Below, in pieces: positions 55,401-64,000 of a stretch of DNA of 64,000 nt (its first letter is position 1; every line of letters starts with the position of its first letter). The DNA lies in contig NZ_AP027364.1 of the NCBI RefSeq assembly GCF_030295975.1, positions 2,914,001 to 2,978,000 on the forward strand, in the 5' to 3' direction. The notes under the pieces were generated by a model. That model was not told where the DNA came from and did not search any database. It worked only from the letters and a program-made list of their open reading frames with translations. This stretch comes from Thalassotalea atypica. GTDB taxonomy: Bacteria; Pseudomonadota; Gammaproteobacteria; Enterobacterales; Alteromonadaceae. The translations under genes and the position numbers were made by a program.

Positions 55401-55412
55401 GTACACGTGTAC
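55401..55412. promoter_or_regulatory. 12-bp perfect palindrome before the HlyIII-family gene
   Basis: GTACACGTGTAC is perfectly self-complementary and ends 19 bp before the chosen ATG. Its placement over the likely promoter or leader suggests an operator, but no known regulator motif was matched. Confidence 0.35.
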
Positions 55413-55431
55413 ACTAAACAATAGGATAAAC

Positions 55432-56103
55432 ATGACATCAACTCTAAGACAGGCTGAACACCCTATAGCGCCACCGGTCGGTCAATACTCATTAGCTGAA
55501 GAACTAGCCAATGCCATTAGCCATGGTGTTGGCGCACTGCTCAGTGTAGCTGGACTCACGCTATTGGTGGTTTATGCGGCGATAGAAGGTGACGTGTTGC
55601 GTATAACGAGCTTTTCAATTTATGGTGCAACGCTCGTAGCCTTGTTTCTCGCATCAACCCTCTATCATGCAATCGCCCATGAGAAAGCGAAACGGGTATT
55701 AAAGCTAGTGGATCATTGTGCTATTTACTTACTGATCGCTGGCACATACACGCCACTCATGATTGTTACATTGCAAGGAACCTTAGGCTATAGCATGTTA
55801 GCCGTTATCTGGTCACTGGCTGCAATAGGCATAGCTTTTAAACTAAAGTTTGGTACGAAGTACAAAGCAATATCATTAGCGACATACATCGGGATGGGGT
55901 TTATTTCATTGCTTATTATTCATCATCTTTACCAGGCGCTCTCTTTAGGCGGAACTGTATTATTAGCTAGCGGCGGGCTTGTATATGCGGCGGGCGTGTA
56001 CTTCTATGTCGACAAAAAAATACCTTTTAATCATGCAATTTGGCATTTGTTTGTTTTAGGCGGAGCAAGTTGTCACTTTTTCATGATGGTGCATTACGTT
56101 TAG
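55432..56103 (+). CDS. Hemolysin III / PAQR family membrane protein
   Basis: A 223-residue inner-membrane protein with seven predicted helices. Conserved family residues are visible: NAISHGVGALLSVAG, ASTLYHAIAHEKAKRVLKLVDHCAIYLLIAGTYTP and NHAIWHLFVLGGASCHFF, whose Ser/His/Asp positions form a putative metal site. Homologues (YqfA, HlyIII) affect membrane energetics or lipid composition; the hemolysin name is historical. The ATG at 55432 has AGGAT before it. A longer frame from 55330 would read through the upstream palindrome and is less likely. Confidence 0.9.
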   Translation: MTSTLRQAEHPIAPPVGQYSLAEELANAISHGVGALLSVAGLTLLVVYAAIEGDVLRITSFSIYGATLVALFLASTLYHAIAHEKAKRVLKLVDHCAIYLLIAGTYTPLMIVTLQGTLGYSMLAVIWSLAAIGIAFKLKFGTKYKAISLATYIGMGFISLLIIHHLYQALSLGGTVLLASGGLVYAAGVYFYVDKKIPFNHAIWHLFVLGGASCHFFMMVHYV

Positions 56104-56167
56104 TTGCAATATATTTGACTGCAGTATTTATAGCCGCATTGGCTAAGTTAACGCTTTCTAGTGTCAA

Positions 56168-56197
56168 ACAAAAAGCCACCTTAACGGTGGCTTTTTA
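56168..56197. terminator. Bidirectional terminator between HlyIII and S9 peptidase genes
   Basis: A 10-bp stem (AAAAGCCACC with GGTGGCTTTT) and a TTAAC loop have runs of A and T outside. It lies between two convergent genes. Confidence 0.9.
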
Positions 56198-56203
56198 GAT
56201 TAA

Positions 56204-58285
56204 TTACTTTTTGTATTTTTCAAACCAGGCCAGAATATTCTCTATTTTCGCGATCATCCTTGATGGGCGCCCTGCAATTCCATGAGGTGAGCCCGGCACT
56301 CTAACCATCACCGTATCCACTTTTCTCAACTTAAGAGCTTGATAGAACTGCTCCGTCTCAGAAATCGGTGTTCTTCTGTCCGACTCTCCTGTGATTAATA
56401 ATGTCGGCGTAGTGACATTACCGACAAGCGATAACGGCGAACGTTGCCAATAATGCTCTACGTGCTCCCAAGGTAGTCCCGGAAATTGAGTCGCTGTTTG
56501 GCCAAGATAACTATCTGCAGTAAGCACTTTACTGATCCAATTAATTACAGGTTTCGCCACTGCGGCAGCAGCATATCTGTCAGTCAAACCAATAGCATAA
56601 GCAGATGCAATTCCGCCAGCAGAGCCACCTGCAATAAACAGATTATCTTTGTCGATAAAGCCCATATCAATCATCGCATTTACACCTGAATCATGATCAG
56701 CGTAATCTTCTTTTGAACTGTATTTGTATTTAAGTAACATAGCAAAGCGCTCACCATATGAACTACTGCCTCTATGATTATCATAGAAAACCACATACCC
56801 TTGAGCGGCAAATCGCTGTAATTCAGCACTAAAGTGAGGGCCGTAGGCCAAGTGTGGGCCACCGTGAATTTCCAAAATTAACGGATACTTTTTATTCGGG
56901 TCAAAGTTCGGTGGCGTAATGTACCAACCTTGAATCTTTTCTTGGTCGAATGAAGAGGAGTACGTTACTTCATGCACTTCACCTAAGGTTTTATGGCCGA
57001 GTAAATCTTCATTTAAGTGCGTCAACTTTTTCAACTGACCTTTCTGGTTTATCAACGAAATATCTGCGGGGCGATTGGCACTACCGTGCGTAAAGGCAAC
57101 ACTTCCGTGTTTATCAATACTGTAATTTCCACTGATATATGGACGCCCTGTTGATGTACCAGACACACCATCGGTTAGATCGGTGATTTTTCCTTTGAGC
57201 GATAATTTCGCCACTTTACGTTTGCCAAAATCATCATATTGAATAGCAAGGGCTTTATTTGTGATCCACTGAGGGTCGACTATTGAGCGATCAAAATCAG
57301 CAGCAATGGCTTGAGTAGACTTGCTCTGCCAATTCATAACGTGCAATTTAGCATTTCTGTATGGATTATTTTCTGCTGACGTTTTTAAAAATGCCAGCTT
57401 TTTTCCACTTGGCGAGAATACGGGATGATATTCTCTACCCGACTGTTTTGTTAGTTGTGTTAGCTCACCATCAGATAGGTTTACCTGATATAAATCACTT
57501 TCTAGTGTTTCATATTCCCAGTTAACGCTGCGATTAGCTGAAAACACGATAGCTTTGCTATCTACAGTCCAAGTGAGCTTGCCGCGGTGGTGAAAATTAC
57601 CTTGTGTAAGTTGTCGCTCCGTACCACCTATTGATGGAATGGCAAAGATGTGGGTGTAGGCTAATTTTAGCAGCCCTGTCCCATCAGCTTGATATCGTGC
57701 CTTATCGATAACAATGACAGGTGGTGCCCAATTTGCTCCTATAGGTTTCTTAGGCATTTTAGCAAGCTTTGTTGGTTTATCATCCACCGACATAGTGAAT
57801 GCAATGGCATCGCCGTCCGGAGACCAAGACAGATTTCTTGCCGATTTTTCAAGCCTGCTAACCGTCATGGTTCTATTTTGCATAATATAGTGGACGTGGA
57901 TTTGATTACTTCCGGTTCTATTACTAACAAATGCGATTCGCTTGCCATCAGGCGACCACGTTGCTTGGGAATATTGAAACTGATCTGAAAATAAAGGTGT
58001 TTGTTGTCCAGATTTAGTGTCAATAAGCCACATACTGGAATGACGTTTATCTGTCATTATGTCGTTGCTATTTCTTGTATAAAGTATCTTAGCGCCGTCT
58101 GGCGATATTTGGGGATGAGTTGCATACTCTAAATCAAAAATATCTTCAGATTGAAATAATGTTGATGTCGGCAAAGCAGGAGCACCTTGTACTTCATATG
58201 CTGTACTATGGCTACTATACGTTGCCAGTATCATTGGCAGAGCAAATGTTACTGCTGGTAACACGGCCCTCATTAATTTTCTCAT
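56204..58285 (-). CDS. S9 family prolyl-oligopeptidase-type peptidase
   Basis: A 693-residue precursor with a signal peptide (VLPAVTFALPMILATYS), so it acts in the periplasm or outside. A WD40/TolB-like beta-propeller of about 400 residues (HPQISPDGAKILYTR, ATWSPDGKRIAFVSN, NLSWSPDGDAIAF) leads into the alpha/beta-hydrolase domain. The catalytic Ser is in FIAGGSAGGIASAYA, the Asp in LITGESDRRTP and the His in VPGSPHGIAG. It cuts short peptides, probably in nutrient scavenging. It is monocistronic. Confidence 0.93.
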   Translation of the reverse strand: MRKLMRAVLPAVTFALPMILATYSSHSTAYEVQGAPALPTSTLFQSEDIFDLEYATHPQISPDGAKILYTRNSNDIMTDKRHSSMWLIDTKSGQQTPLFSDQFQYSQATWSPDGKRIAFVSNRTGSNQIHVHYIMQNRTMTVSRLEKSARNLSWSPDGDAIAFTMSVDDKPTKLAKMPKKPIGANWAPPVIVIDKARYQADGTGLLKLAYTHIFAIPSIGGTERQLTQGNFHHRGKLTWTVDSKAIVFSANRSVNWEYETLESDLYQVNLSDGELTQLTKQSGREYHPVFSPSGKKLAFLKTSAENNPYRNAKLHVMNWQSKSTQAIAADFDRSIVDPQWITNKALAIQYDDFGKRKVAKLSLKGKITDLTDGVSGTSTGRPYISGNYSIDKHGSVAFTHGSANRPADISLINQKGQLKKLTHLNEDLLGHKTLGEVHEVTYSSSFDQEKIQGWYITPPNFDPNKKYPLILEIHGGPHLAYGPHFSAELQRFAAQGYVVFYDNHRGSSSYGERFAMLLKYKYSSKEDYADHDSGVNAMIDMGFIDKDNLFIAGGSAGGIASAYAIGLTDRYAAAAVAKPVINWISKVLTADSYLGQTATQFPGLPWEHVEHYWQRSPLSLVGNVTTPTLLITGESDRRTPISETEQFYQALKLRKVDTVMVRVPGSPHGIAGRPSRMIAKIENILAWFEKYKK

Positions 58286-58603
58286 CTTTATTGTCTCTTT
58301 ATACTTAACAAAATAATTACACTTAGTCTCACAGACTGCATATGAAAATCAACTGCCTAGAGATAAAATTGTGACCAAAAGTAGAGAAAACTGGACGAGT
58401 GTTCCCGTACATACACTTTATGCTCGTAATCTCTCCTCCACACTCAAGTTAGTTACCATCTGTTATCATAGAACAACATATTTAAACGATAAAAAACTAG
58501 ACAGCACAACAGGTTAACTTCTAGTATTTACATTAAGTGTTAGATATTTGTAACAATAATTATTAGCAAAGCATCAACTTCGCTAAATTTAATGGAGTAA
58601 TAC
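58286..58603. other. Intergenic gap between divergent peptidase and lipoprotein genes
   Basis: About 318 bp, AT-rich, containing the promoters of the S9 peptidase (minus) and DUF3313 (plus) genes. I saw no strong hairpin, repeat, small ORF with a good ribosome-binding site or recognisable operator in it. Confidence 0.4.
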
Positions 58604-59269
58604 ATGAAAATAAAAGCAATCGCATTTGGCTTGATGATATCGATCACAGGTTGTACATCAACTGAGAATAAAGAAATTTCAGCTACGCAGACAAACCAAT
58701 CTGGCTTCTTAAGCAGTTACAACCAATTAAAAGAAGTGAATGCTGATGATGATTCAAATCTAGTTCGTTATATCAAGCCAGGTTTAAAAGGCGCCGGGTA
58801 CAATAATTTCATTCTAGAGCCTGTGTCATTCTATCCTAAGCTAGCAGCTACTGACACCATCAGTAAACAAGTGCTAAATGAGATTTCCAGTTATGCCAAT
58901 AAAGCTATTGCAGAATCAATTAAGTCATCAGCCAATTTAGTGACTCAAGCCGGACCGAACACCGCCCGACTCAAGGTGGCAATTTCTAGTGTTGAAGTGT
59001 CTGATAAAGAGCTAAGTGCACTGCAATATATCCCAATTGCCTTTTTAGTTACAGCTGCATCAGGAAAGCTTAATGACGTAAATGCACAGCTTCGCGTTGA
59101 AGCTGAACTTGTTGACTCACAATCAGGTGAAGTATTAATGCAAGCCGTTAAATCTGGCGTAGGTGAAGTGATGGACAATGATAAAACCGCACTAACCCTC
59201 GATAAATTAGCTCCGCTATTAGATAAATGGTCAGAAACATTAAAATCTACAATTATCAACGAGATGTGA
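58604..59269 (+). CDS. DUF3313 family lipoprotein
   Basis: A 221-residue precursor. The lipobox SITGC makes it a lipoprotein, probably of the outer membrane. The mature part contains LSSYNQLKEVNADDDSNLVRYI near the N-terminus and a beta-rich domain (ARLKVAISSVEVSDKELSAL, QLRVEAELVDSQSGEVLMQA) characteristic of DUF3313. The function is unknown. It is followed by a strong terminator. Confidence 0.85.
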   Translation: MKIKAIAFGLMISITGCTSTENKEISATQTNQSGFLSSYNQLKEVNADDDSNLVRYIKPGLKGAGYNNFILEPVSFYPKLAATDTISKQVLNEISSYANKAIAESIKSSANLVTQAGPNTARLKVAISSVEVSDKELSALQYIPIAFLVTAASGKLNDVNAQLRVEAELVDSQSGEVLMQAVKSGVGEVMDNDKTALTLDKLAPLLDKWSETLKSTIINEM

Positions 59270-59294
59270 TTTTAATTTCATTATTGTAAAACCT

Positions 59295-59322
59295 AAAAGG
59301 TAAGCAAATGCTTACCTTTTTT
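59295..59322 (+). terminator. Terminator of the DUF3313 gene
   Basis: An 11-bp perfect stem (AAAAGGTAAGC with GCTTACCTTTT) and a 4-nt loop are followed by T residues. It lies about 25 bp after the stop. Confidence 0.92.
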
Positions 59323-59436
59323 GTTCTTCATTCGCTATAAGGTGAACTTTCACGTTCGATTCAAAGCATCGTTCTAAATAATTTCCATGCTGATTTAGAA
59401 ATACTTTTATTTGCTTTTAAAATCAAAATGCACTAG

Positions 59437-59459
59437 TGTGATATCAAAATGATATCACA
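59437..59459. promoter_or_regulatory. Double palindrome operator before the SPFH-RHH operon
   Basis: Two copies of the 8-bp palindrome TGATATCA stand three bases apart (TGATATCA-AAA-TGATATCA). They are flanked by TG and CA, so the whole forms a perfect inverted repeat with 10-bp arms. The copies are 11 bp apart centre to centre, one helical turn. It ends 11 bp before the SPFH start, overlapping the leader or promoter. Ribbon-helix-helix dimers bind short palindromes repeated at such spacing, and the operon's second gene encodes one. Confidence 0.6.
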
Positions 59460-59470
59460 TTGAGGTGAGT

Positions 59471-60319
59471 ATGAAAGAAAAACAAGGTATATATATAAAC
59501 GGTTATGTCATGGCGTTAATACTCTTAACGTTGCAAATTACAACTGTGATGTGGTTGAAAGAATCCAGCAATGCGCCATTCATACCAATCATTTCTACAG
59601 TTATTGTTGCCATTTGTTGGGGGGGATTTTTCATGATCCAACCCAACCAAGCCAAAGTCATGACATTTTTTGGTAGCTATGTCGGCACGGTAAAGCAGGC
59701 AGGGTTAGGATGGACTATTCCATTTTTTATTCGAAAAAACATTTCACTTAGGATCCGTAATTTTGAAAGCGGGCAATTAAAAGTAAACGATAATCACGGT
59801 AACCCTATTGAAATAGCGTCAGTAGTTGTTTGGATGGTAGACGACAGTGCCGAAGCGCTATTCGAAGTTGATGATTACGAAAGCTACGTCAATATTCAAA
59901 GTGAAGCTGCACTTAGAAATATGGCAACCACCTTTCCATACGATCTCCACGAAGGTGACAAAATAGCCTTAAGAAGTCATCCAAAAGAAATTTCTGAGGC
60001 ATTAAAGTCAGAAATCCAACAACGATTAAGTAAGGCTGGTGTACATGTGATTGAGGCAAGAATAAGTCATTTAGCGTATGCCCCAGAGATTGCAAGTGCG
60101 ATGCTTCAGCGCCAACAAGCGTCTGCAATTATTGCTGCACGTAGTAAAATAGTGGATGGAGCAGTAGGTATGGTGGAAGCGGCACTCATTAAACTTTCAG
60201 AAAATGAAATTGTTGAGCTAGATGAAGAACGAAAAGCGGCAATGGTAAGTAACTTACTAGTCGTTTTATGTGGCGATCACAGCACACAACCCGTGATTAA
60301 CGCTGGTAGTATATATTAA
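59471..60319 (+). CDS. SPFH/band 7 (stomatin-like) membrane protein
   Basis: A 282-residue protein. Two N-terminal hydrophobic segments (about 9-27 and 35-57, containing [21 protein letters not shown]) anchor it in the membrane. The SPFH domain follows ([42 protein letters not shown]) with the later helical part [26 protein letters not shown] proteins form oligomeric membrane scaffolds that organise microdomains or guard proteases. The ATG at 59471 has GAGGTGA before it. It is cotranscribed with the RHH gene. Confidence 0.92.
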   Translation: MKEKQGIYINGYVMALILLTLQITTVMWLKESSNAPFIPIISTVIVAICWGGFFMIQPNQAKVMTFFGSYVGTVKQAGLGWTIPFFIRKNISLRIRNFESGQLKVNDNHGNPIEIASVVVWMVDDSAEALFEVDDYESYVNIQSEAALRNMATTFPYDLHEGDKIALRSHPKEISEALKSEIQQRLSKAGVHVIEARISHLAYAPEIASAMLQRQQASAIIAARSKIVDGAVGMVEAALIKLSENEIVELDEERKAAMVSNLLVVLCGDHSTQPVINAGSIY

Positions 60320-60332
60320 TGGAGGCATGATT

Positions 60333-60536
60333 GTGGCTGCTAAAAAAAGCTTTCCACTTCGCATTAATCCAGAAGTACTAGCGGCAACTCAACGATGGGC
60401 AGATGATGAGCTACGCAGTGTCAATGCGCAGATTGAGTACATCCTACGTGAAGCTTTAGTAAAATCTGGTCGCGTAAAATTAGTACAACAAGTAACCACA
60501 ATTGTTGAAGATACAGATCAGAGCAAAGACAAGTAA
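60333..60536 (+). CDS. Ribbon-helix-helix (Arc-like) DNA-binding protein
   Basis: A 67-residue protein beginning with a beta strand (SFPLRINPEVL), followed by two helices (AATQRWADDELRSVNAQI, EYILREALVKSG) and a charged tail. This is the RHH/Arc layout. The start is taken as GTG at 60333 because GGAGG at 60321 is 7 nt away. The ATG at 60327 lies only one base from it. There is a 13-bp gap to the SPFH stop. It probably represses its own operon through the TGATATCA repeats. It is not an antitoxin by context, since its partner is an SPFH protein. Confidence 0.85.
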   Translation: MAAKKSFPLRINPEVLAATQRWADDELRSVNAQIEYILREALVKSGRVKLVQQVTTIVEDTDQSKDK

Positions 60537-60579
60537 TCTTGAGGAACGCTCAAACTACTAGTTAATAGCATGACTAATA

Positions 60580-60612
60580 AATAGGTTGGCCACTCGCGCT
60601 AGCCTATTTTTC
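60580..60612 (+). terminator. Terminator of the SPFH-RHH operon
   Basis: An 11-bp stem (AATAGGTTGGC with GCTAGCCTATT, two G-T wobbles) and a 7-nt loop are followed by a T-run. It lies about 44 bp after the RHH stop. Confidence 0.75.
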
Positions 60613-60770
60613 AAACCTTAAATACTAACCCATCTAGTACAGATCTACCTTTAGACGTGCACTGTTCAACAATAGTGACAAAATTAACAATTTCCTCTTT
60701 GGCAAGCTTTGACTCACAAGGCGCAATAACGCAAAATCAGCCTCGAAAATAACAATAGGATTTAATTTAA

Positions 60771-62945
60771 ATGAAACGTGACATATTTAAACGTACGCTT
60801 CCCTTTCTATTTGCTGGAATCTGCACCAACGCAGCAGCTGATGAAGGTATGTGGCAACCTCATCAACTCCCCACGATAGCCAAAGAGTTAACTGCCGCCG
60901 GTTTAAAACTTGAGCCTAGCGCACTGACTGATTTAACCGGTTTCCCTATGGGAGCAATTGTAAGCCTTGGTGGTTGTACTGCATCATTTGTTTCTGATCA
61001 GGCGTTAATTGCAACAAACCATCACTGTGTTTACGGTTCGATTCAATATAATTCAACAGAAGAAAATAACTTATTAGCCAATGGTTTTTTGGCAAAATCC
61101 TTAAAAGACGAATTGCCCGCCACGCCAGGCTCACGTGTATACGTAACTGAAGAAATTACTGAAGTAACTAAGCTTGTGAAGTCTAACATTACCGAGGCAA
61201 TGTCGGGCAAAGACAGATATTCAACAATCGATAAAAACAGCAAAGCGCTAGTAGCTGAATGTGAAAGTGACGATAAATACCGTTGTAGTGTTGTGAATTT
61301 TCATGGCGGATTAGAATATTACTTATTCAAACAGTTAACGATACGTGATGTACGTTTAGTACACGCGCCAGCAAGCAGTATAGGTAAGTATGGCGGTGAT
61401 ATCGACAACTGGATGTGGCCAAGACACACTGGTGATTATGGCTTTTACCGCGCTTATGTGGGTAGAGACGGACAACCAGCTGATTACAGCGAAGACAATG
61501 TACCGTACAAGCCAAAACACTATTTAAAAGTTAATAAGAGCAGCGTTAAGGACAAAGATTACATCATGGTGCTCGGTTACCCGGGCCGTACCAATCGATA
61601 CCGCATTGCACAGGAAGTAGAAAACCAATTCACTTGGGTTTATCCGAACGCAAAAGAGTATCGTGAATCTATTATCAACCTTATTCATGAGCAGTCGGCT
61701 GAAGGCTCTGATGCCCGTATAAAATATGAAAGCACGCTAGCAGGGCTTGCCAACTATGCAAAGAACTACGGCAGCATGATCGAGAGCTATAACAAAGGAG
61801 ACATGCTTGAACGTAAACAAAAGCTAGAGTCTGATCTCATGGATTGGGTAAATGCCGATAGCAAGCGTAAAGCGAAATACGGACAGGCACTCTCTGGCTT
61901 ACGTTCGTTAATTAAAGAAAGTGATGCCACACAAGAGCGTGATCTTGTTTTGGGTTACCTTCGCTATAACAGTATGTGGCGCGCAGCCAATAGCTTATAC
62001 AAACTCGCTAATGAAAAAACTAAACCAGACGCTAGCCGCAAAAGAGGTTATCAAGAAAGAGACCTTGCTCGTTTTGAACAAGGTATGAAAACTATTGACC
62101 GCCGATTCGACCCTAAAATTGATCAAGCAATATTTGAGCTCTTAATGGAGCGTTATGTTAGTTTGCCTAAAAACCTACGTTTAGCTTCTCTAGACACCTT
62201 TTTTGGTTTAAACAAGGCGTTTAATGCTAACGCATTTTCAACAAAACTAAACACAATGTACGCTAAAACTGATCTGGTCAATGAAGAAGCTCGTTTAGCG
62301 TTAATGAACGAGAGCCTTGAAGACTTTAAGTCAAACAATGACCCTTTTATTCAATTGGCTGTTGCCACTTATGAGGAGCGAAATGCCATTGAAGAAAGTG
62401 ATGAAGCCTTAACAGGAAGTATCCAAGCTTATCGCCCTAAATATATGGAAGCACTGATTGCTTATTACAATGACAAAAACTTGCCTGTTTACGCTGACGC
62501 GAATAGCACCTTGCGTGTCACTTACGGCAATGTAAAAGGCTATTCTCCGCAAGATGGTTTAACAGCAACACCATTCACTACACTGGCTGGCATTACAGCG
62601 AAATATACAGGAAAAGACCCATTTGATGCTCCACAAAAACAATTAGATTTAATCAAAGCTAATATGTTTGGTGAATACGAAAAAGCTGACCTGAATTCTG
62701 TTCCCGTAAACTACCTAGGTACGTTAGATATTACCGGAGGTAATTCAGGCTCACCAACATTAAATGCTAAAGCAGAGTTTGTCGGCTTAGTATTTGACGG
62801 CGTATATGAAAGTATCATTGGTGATTGGGATTACGACACTAAATTAAATCGTTCTATTCACGTTGATGTTCGTTACATGCTGTGGGTAATGGAGCATGTA
62901 GATGGGGCAAAAAACCTAATAGAAGAAATGGATATTATCGAATAA
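60771..62945 (+). CDS. S46 family dipeptidyl-peptidase (DPP7/DPP11 type)
   Basis: A 724-residue precursor with a signal peptide (LPFLFAGICTNAAADEG), so it is periplasmic or exposed. The serine-protease triad is visible: His in IATNHHCVYGSIQ, Asp in IDNWMWPRHTGDYGF and Ser in DITGGNSGSPTLNAKAEF. It releases dipeptides from peptide N-termini; specificity (DPP7 hydrophobic or DPP11 acidic) depends on one S1 residue near GLVFDG that I cannot assign. Together with the S9 enzyme it points to peptide scavenging. It is monocistronic. Confidence 0.95.
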   Translation: MKRDIFKRTLPFLFAGICTNAAADEGMWQPHQLPTIAKELTAAGLKLEPSALTDLTGFPMGAIVSLGGCTASFVSDQALIATNHHCVYGSIQYNSTEENNLLANGFLAKSLKDELPATPGSRVYVTEEITEVTKLVKSNITEAMSGKDRYSTIDKNSKALVAECESDDKYRCSVVNFHGGLEYYLFKQLTIRDVRLVHAPASSIGKYGGDIDNWMWPRHTGDYGFYRAYVGRDGQPADYSEDNVPYKPKHYLKVNKSSVKDKDYIMVLGYPGRTNRYRIAQEVENQFTWVYPNAKEYRESIINLIHEQSAEGSDARIKYESTLAGLANYAKNYGSMIESYNKGDMLERKQKLESDLMDWVNADSKRKAKYGQALSGLRSLIKESDATQERDLVLGYLRYNSMWRAANSLYKLANEKTKPDASRKRGYQERDLARFEQGMKTIDRRFDPKIDQAIFELLMERYVSLPKNLRLASLDTFFGLNKAFNANAFSTKLNTMYAKTDLVNEEARLALMNESLEDFKSNNDPFIQLAVATYEERNAIEESDEALTGSIQAYRPKYMEALIAYYNDKNLPVYADANSTLRVTYGNVKGYSPQDGLTATPFTTLAGITAKYTGKDPFDAPQKQLDLIKANMFGEYEKADLNSVPVNYLGTLDITGGNSGSPTLNAKAEFVGLVFDGVYESIIGDWDYDTKLNRSIHVDVRYMLWVMEHVDGAKNLIEEMDIIE

Positions 62946-62967
62946 ACACTCGTTTATCCTAGTTAAT

Positions 62968-62994
62968 AAAAAGCCTGCTTATAGCAGGCTTTTT
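62968..62994. terminator. Bidirectional terminator between S46 peptidase and ETF-QO genes
   Basis: A 12-bp perfect stem (AAAAAGCCTGCT with AGCAGGCTTTTT) and a 3-nt TAT loop lie between convergent genes, with T/A runs on both sides. Confidence 0.93.
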
Positions 62995-63035
62995 AATGCT
63001 GATATTTGGCTTATTAAGACCAACTCTATAAGTCG

Positions 63036-64000
63036 TTACATATTCGGGTAATTGGGACCACCAGTGCCTTCTGGTGTCACCCACGTTATATTCTGGCTCG
63101 GATCTTTAATATCACAGGTTTTACAGTGGATGCAGTTTTGCGAGTTGATCACAAACTGTTGTCCTTCTTCAGTCTCTTGAATTTCATAAACGCCGGCAGG
63201 ACAATAACGTTGTGCAGGCTCTGCGTATTTTTCCAAGTTAACCGTCATAGGAATACTTGCGTCAGCAAGTTTTAAATGACAAGGCTGCTCCTCTTCATGG
63301 TTCGTGTTTGATAAAAATACCGAAGACAACCGATCAAAACTTAGCTTACCGTCCGGCTTAGCATAATTGATCATCGGCGCTTCACCCGCTAGTTTCAATT
63401 GCTCATGATCTAAAGAGTCATCTTTGAAGTTAAACGGCAACTTACCGCCAAAGAAGTTTTGATCTACTGTGTTATAAACACCACCAAAGAAGGTACCAAA
63501 CTTGTGCATTGCTGGGCCAAAGTTACGGGTATTATATAACTCATCAAATAACCATGATGACTTAAACTTCTCTTCGTAGGCGGTTAAATCTTTACCACCT
63601 TCATCACCAGAAATTAGCGCTTCAACGATAGTTTCAGCCGCCAACGTCCCCGTTTTCATAGCGGTATGATTACCTTTGATTTTGGCAAAGTTAATTGTTC
63701 CTGCGTCACAACCCACTAAAATAGCGCCTGGCATTGTTTGCTTCGGTAATGAATTATAACCGCCTTTAGCCATAGCGCGTGCACCGTAAGAAACACGCTT
63801 ACCACCTTCTAAATACTGGCTGATTTTTGGATGATGTTTATAACGTTGGAATTCTTCAAACGGACTTAAATGAGGGTTTGAATAATTTAAATCAACAATT
63901 AAGCCAACAAATACTTGATTGTTTTCGGCATGGTACAAATAACCACCACCTGTCGTGTCTTTATCTAGTGGCCAGCCGGCAGAGTGGACTACTAATCCTT
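63036..64000 (-). CDS. Electron transfer flavoprotein-ubiquinone oxidoreductase (N-terminal part beyond window)
   Basis: The last 321 codons or so of ETF-QO, a membrane flavoprotein with a [4Fe-4S] cluster. It passes electrons from acyl-CoA and amino-acid dehydrogenases to ubiquinone. Visible are VGLIVDLNYSNPHLSPFEEF, ILVGCDAGTINFAKIKGNHTA (FAD domain) and a C-terminal ferredoxin-like region. The ferredoxin region is RYCPAGVYEI with NCIHCKTCDIKDPSQNI, supplying four cluster cysteines. The frame remains open to the window edge (GWPLDKDTTGGGYLYH), so the gene starts outside. Confidence 0.96.
   Translation of the reverse strand, partial: GLVVHSAGWPLDKDTTGGGYLYHAENNQVFVGLIVDLNYSNPHLSPFEEFQRYKHHPKISQYLEGGKRVSYGARAMAKGGYNSLPKQTMPGAILVGCDAGTINFAKIKGNHTAMKTGTLAAETIVEALISGDEGGKDLTAYEEKFKSSWLFDELYNTRNFGPAMHKFGTFFGGVYNTVDQNFFGGKLPFNFKDDSLDHEQLKLAGEAPMINYAKPDGKLSFDRLSSVFLSNTNHEEEQPCHLKLADASIPMTVNLEKYAEPAQRYCPAGVYEIQETEEGQQFVINSQNCIHCKTCDIKDPSQNITWVTPEGTGGPNYPNM

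Noticed and set aside
60327-60536. RHH protein as antitoxin of a toxin-antitoxin pair
   Set aside because: The partner gene encodes an SPFH membrane protein rather than a toxin fold, and no other small ORF is linked.
1-64000. CRISPR arrays, tRNA or rRNA genes, prophage or insertion sequences
   Set aside because: No regularly spaced repeats, cloverleaf or rRNA sequence, transposase or phage structural genes were seen anywhere in the window.

Overview
The window looks like a chromosomal stretch of an AT-rich marine gammaproteobacterium of the Alteromonadales, in the Colwellia/Thalassotalea neighbourhood. This is judged from protein flavour and gene order (rsmE-gshB-yqgE-ruvX, pilT/pilU divergent from yggS-proC-yggT, rdgB-hemW) and from the abundance of DUF3019, DUF4426, DUF2884 and S46 peptidase genes. 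It is not based on a database search. I see no rRNA, tRNA, CRISPR array, prophage or intact insertion sequence. Coding density is high, and several intergenic hairpins are bidirectional terminators between convergent genes.

Layout. 1-4000: the 3' part of murI, metK behind a tandem MetJ operator, and a secreted TPR protein. 4000-11600: a regulated efflux module. A MacB/FtsX-like permease, its ATPase and an HlyD-type adaptor run leftwards. A sigma-54 response regulator and its NtrY-like kinase run rightwards. The divergent gap holds a -24/-12 promoter for the efflux genes and two tandem 18-bp palindromes that look like the regulator's enhancer sites. 11700-16300: rsmE, gshB, yqgE, ruvX, an AEC carrier and a solitary periplasmic binding protein. 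16400-25400: pilU-pilT (minus) opposite yggS-proC-yggT-DUF4426, an EamA exporter, then rdgB-hemW-tadA-argR.

25400-26600 is a decayed patch with a broken GNAT acetyltransferase and an uncatalogued 39-codon basic ORF behind a near-perfect Shine-Dalgarno sequence. 26700-33500: mltF, purL, a one-RRM RNA-binding protein and a glycine-zipper lipoprotein. 33500-38100: an RstAB-like two-component system next to a beta-barrel gene, a DUF3019 gene and a MipA/OmpV gene, probably an envelope-response module. 38300-44700: GST, MAPEG, then a compact phosphorelay (Hpt, a winged-helix regulator whose phospho-acceptor Asp is Glu, and a hybrid kinase with a degenerate internal receiver), and a nitroreductase.

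44800-53900: an RraB-like protein with a zinc-ribbon partner, an RluA-type pseudouridine synthase, a three-gene operon ending in a DapA-family enzyme, a DUF4097 repeat protein, CinA, a FapA (DUF342) protein and a DUF2884 protein. 54000-64000: a PhnA-like protein, an HlyIII family protein, S9 and S46 peptidases, a DUF3313 lipoprotein, an SPFH protein cotranscribed with a ribbon-helix-helix protein behind a double palindrome, and the 3' part of the ETF-ubiquinone oxidoreductase gene.

The strongest candidates for something not yet described are the self-contained sigma-54 efflux circuit, the phosphorelay ending in a Glu-for-Asp receiver, and the SPFH/RHH operon with its operator. All three rest on sequence reading and inference from families.
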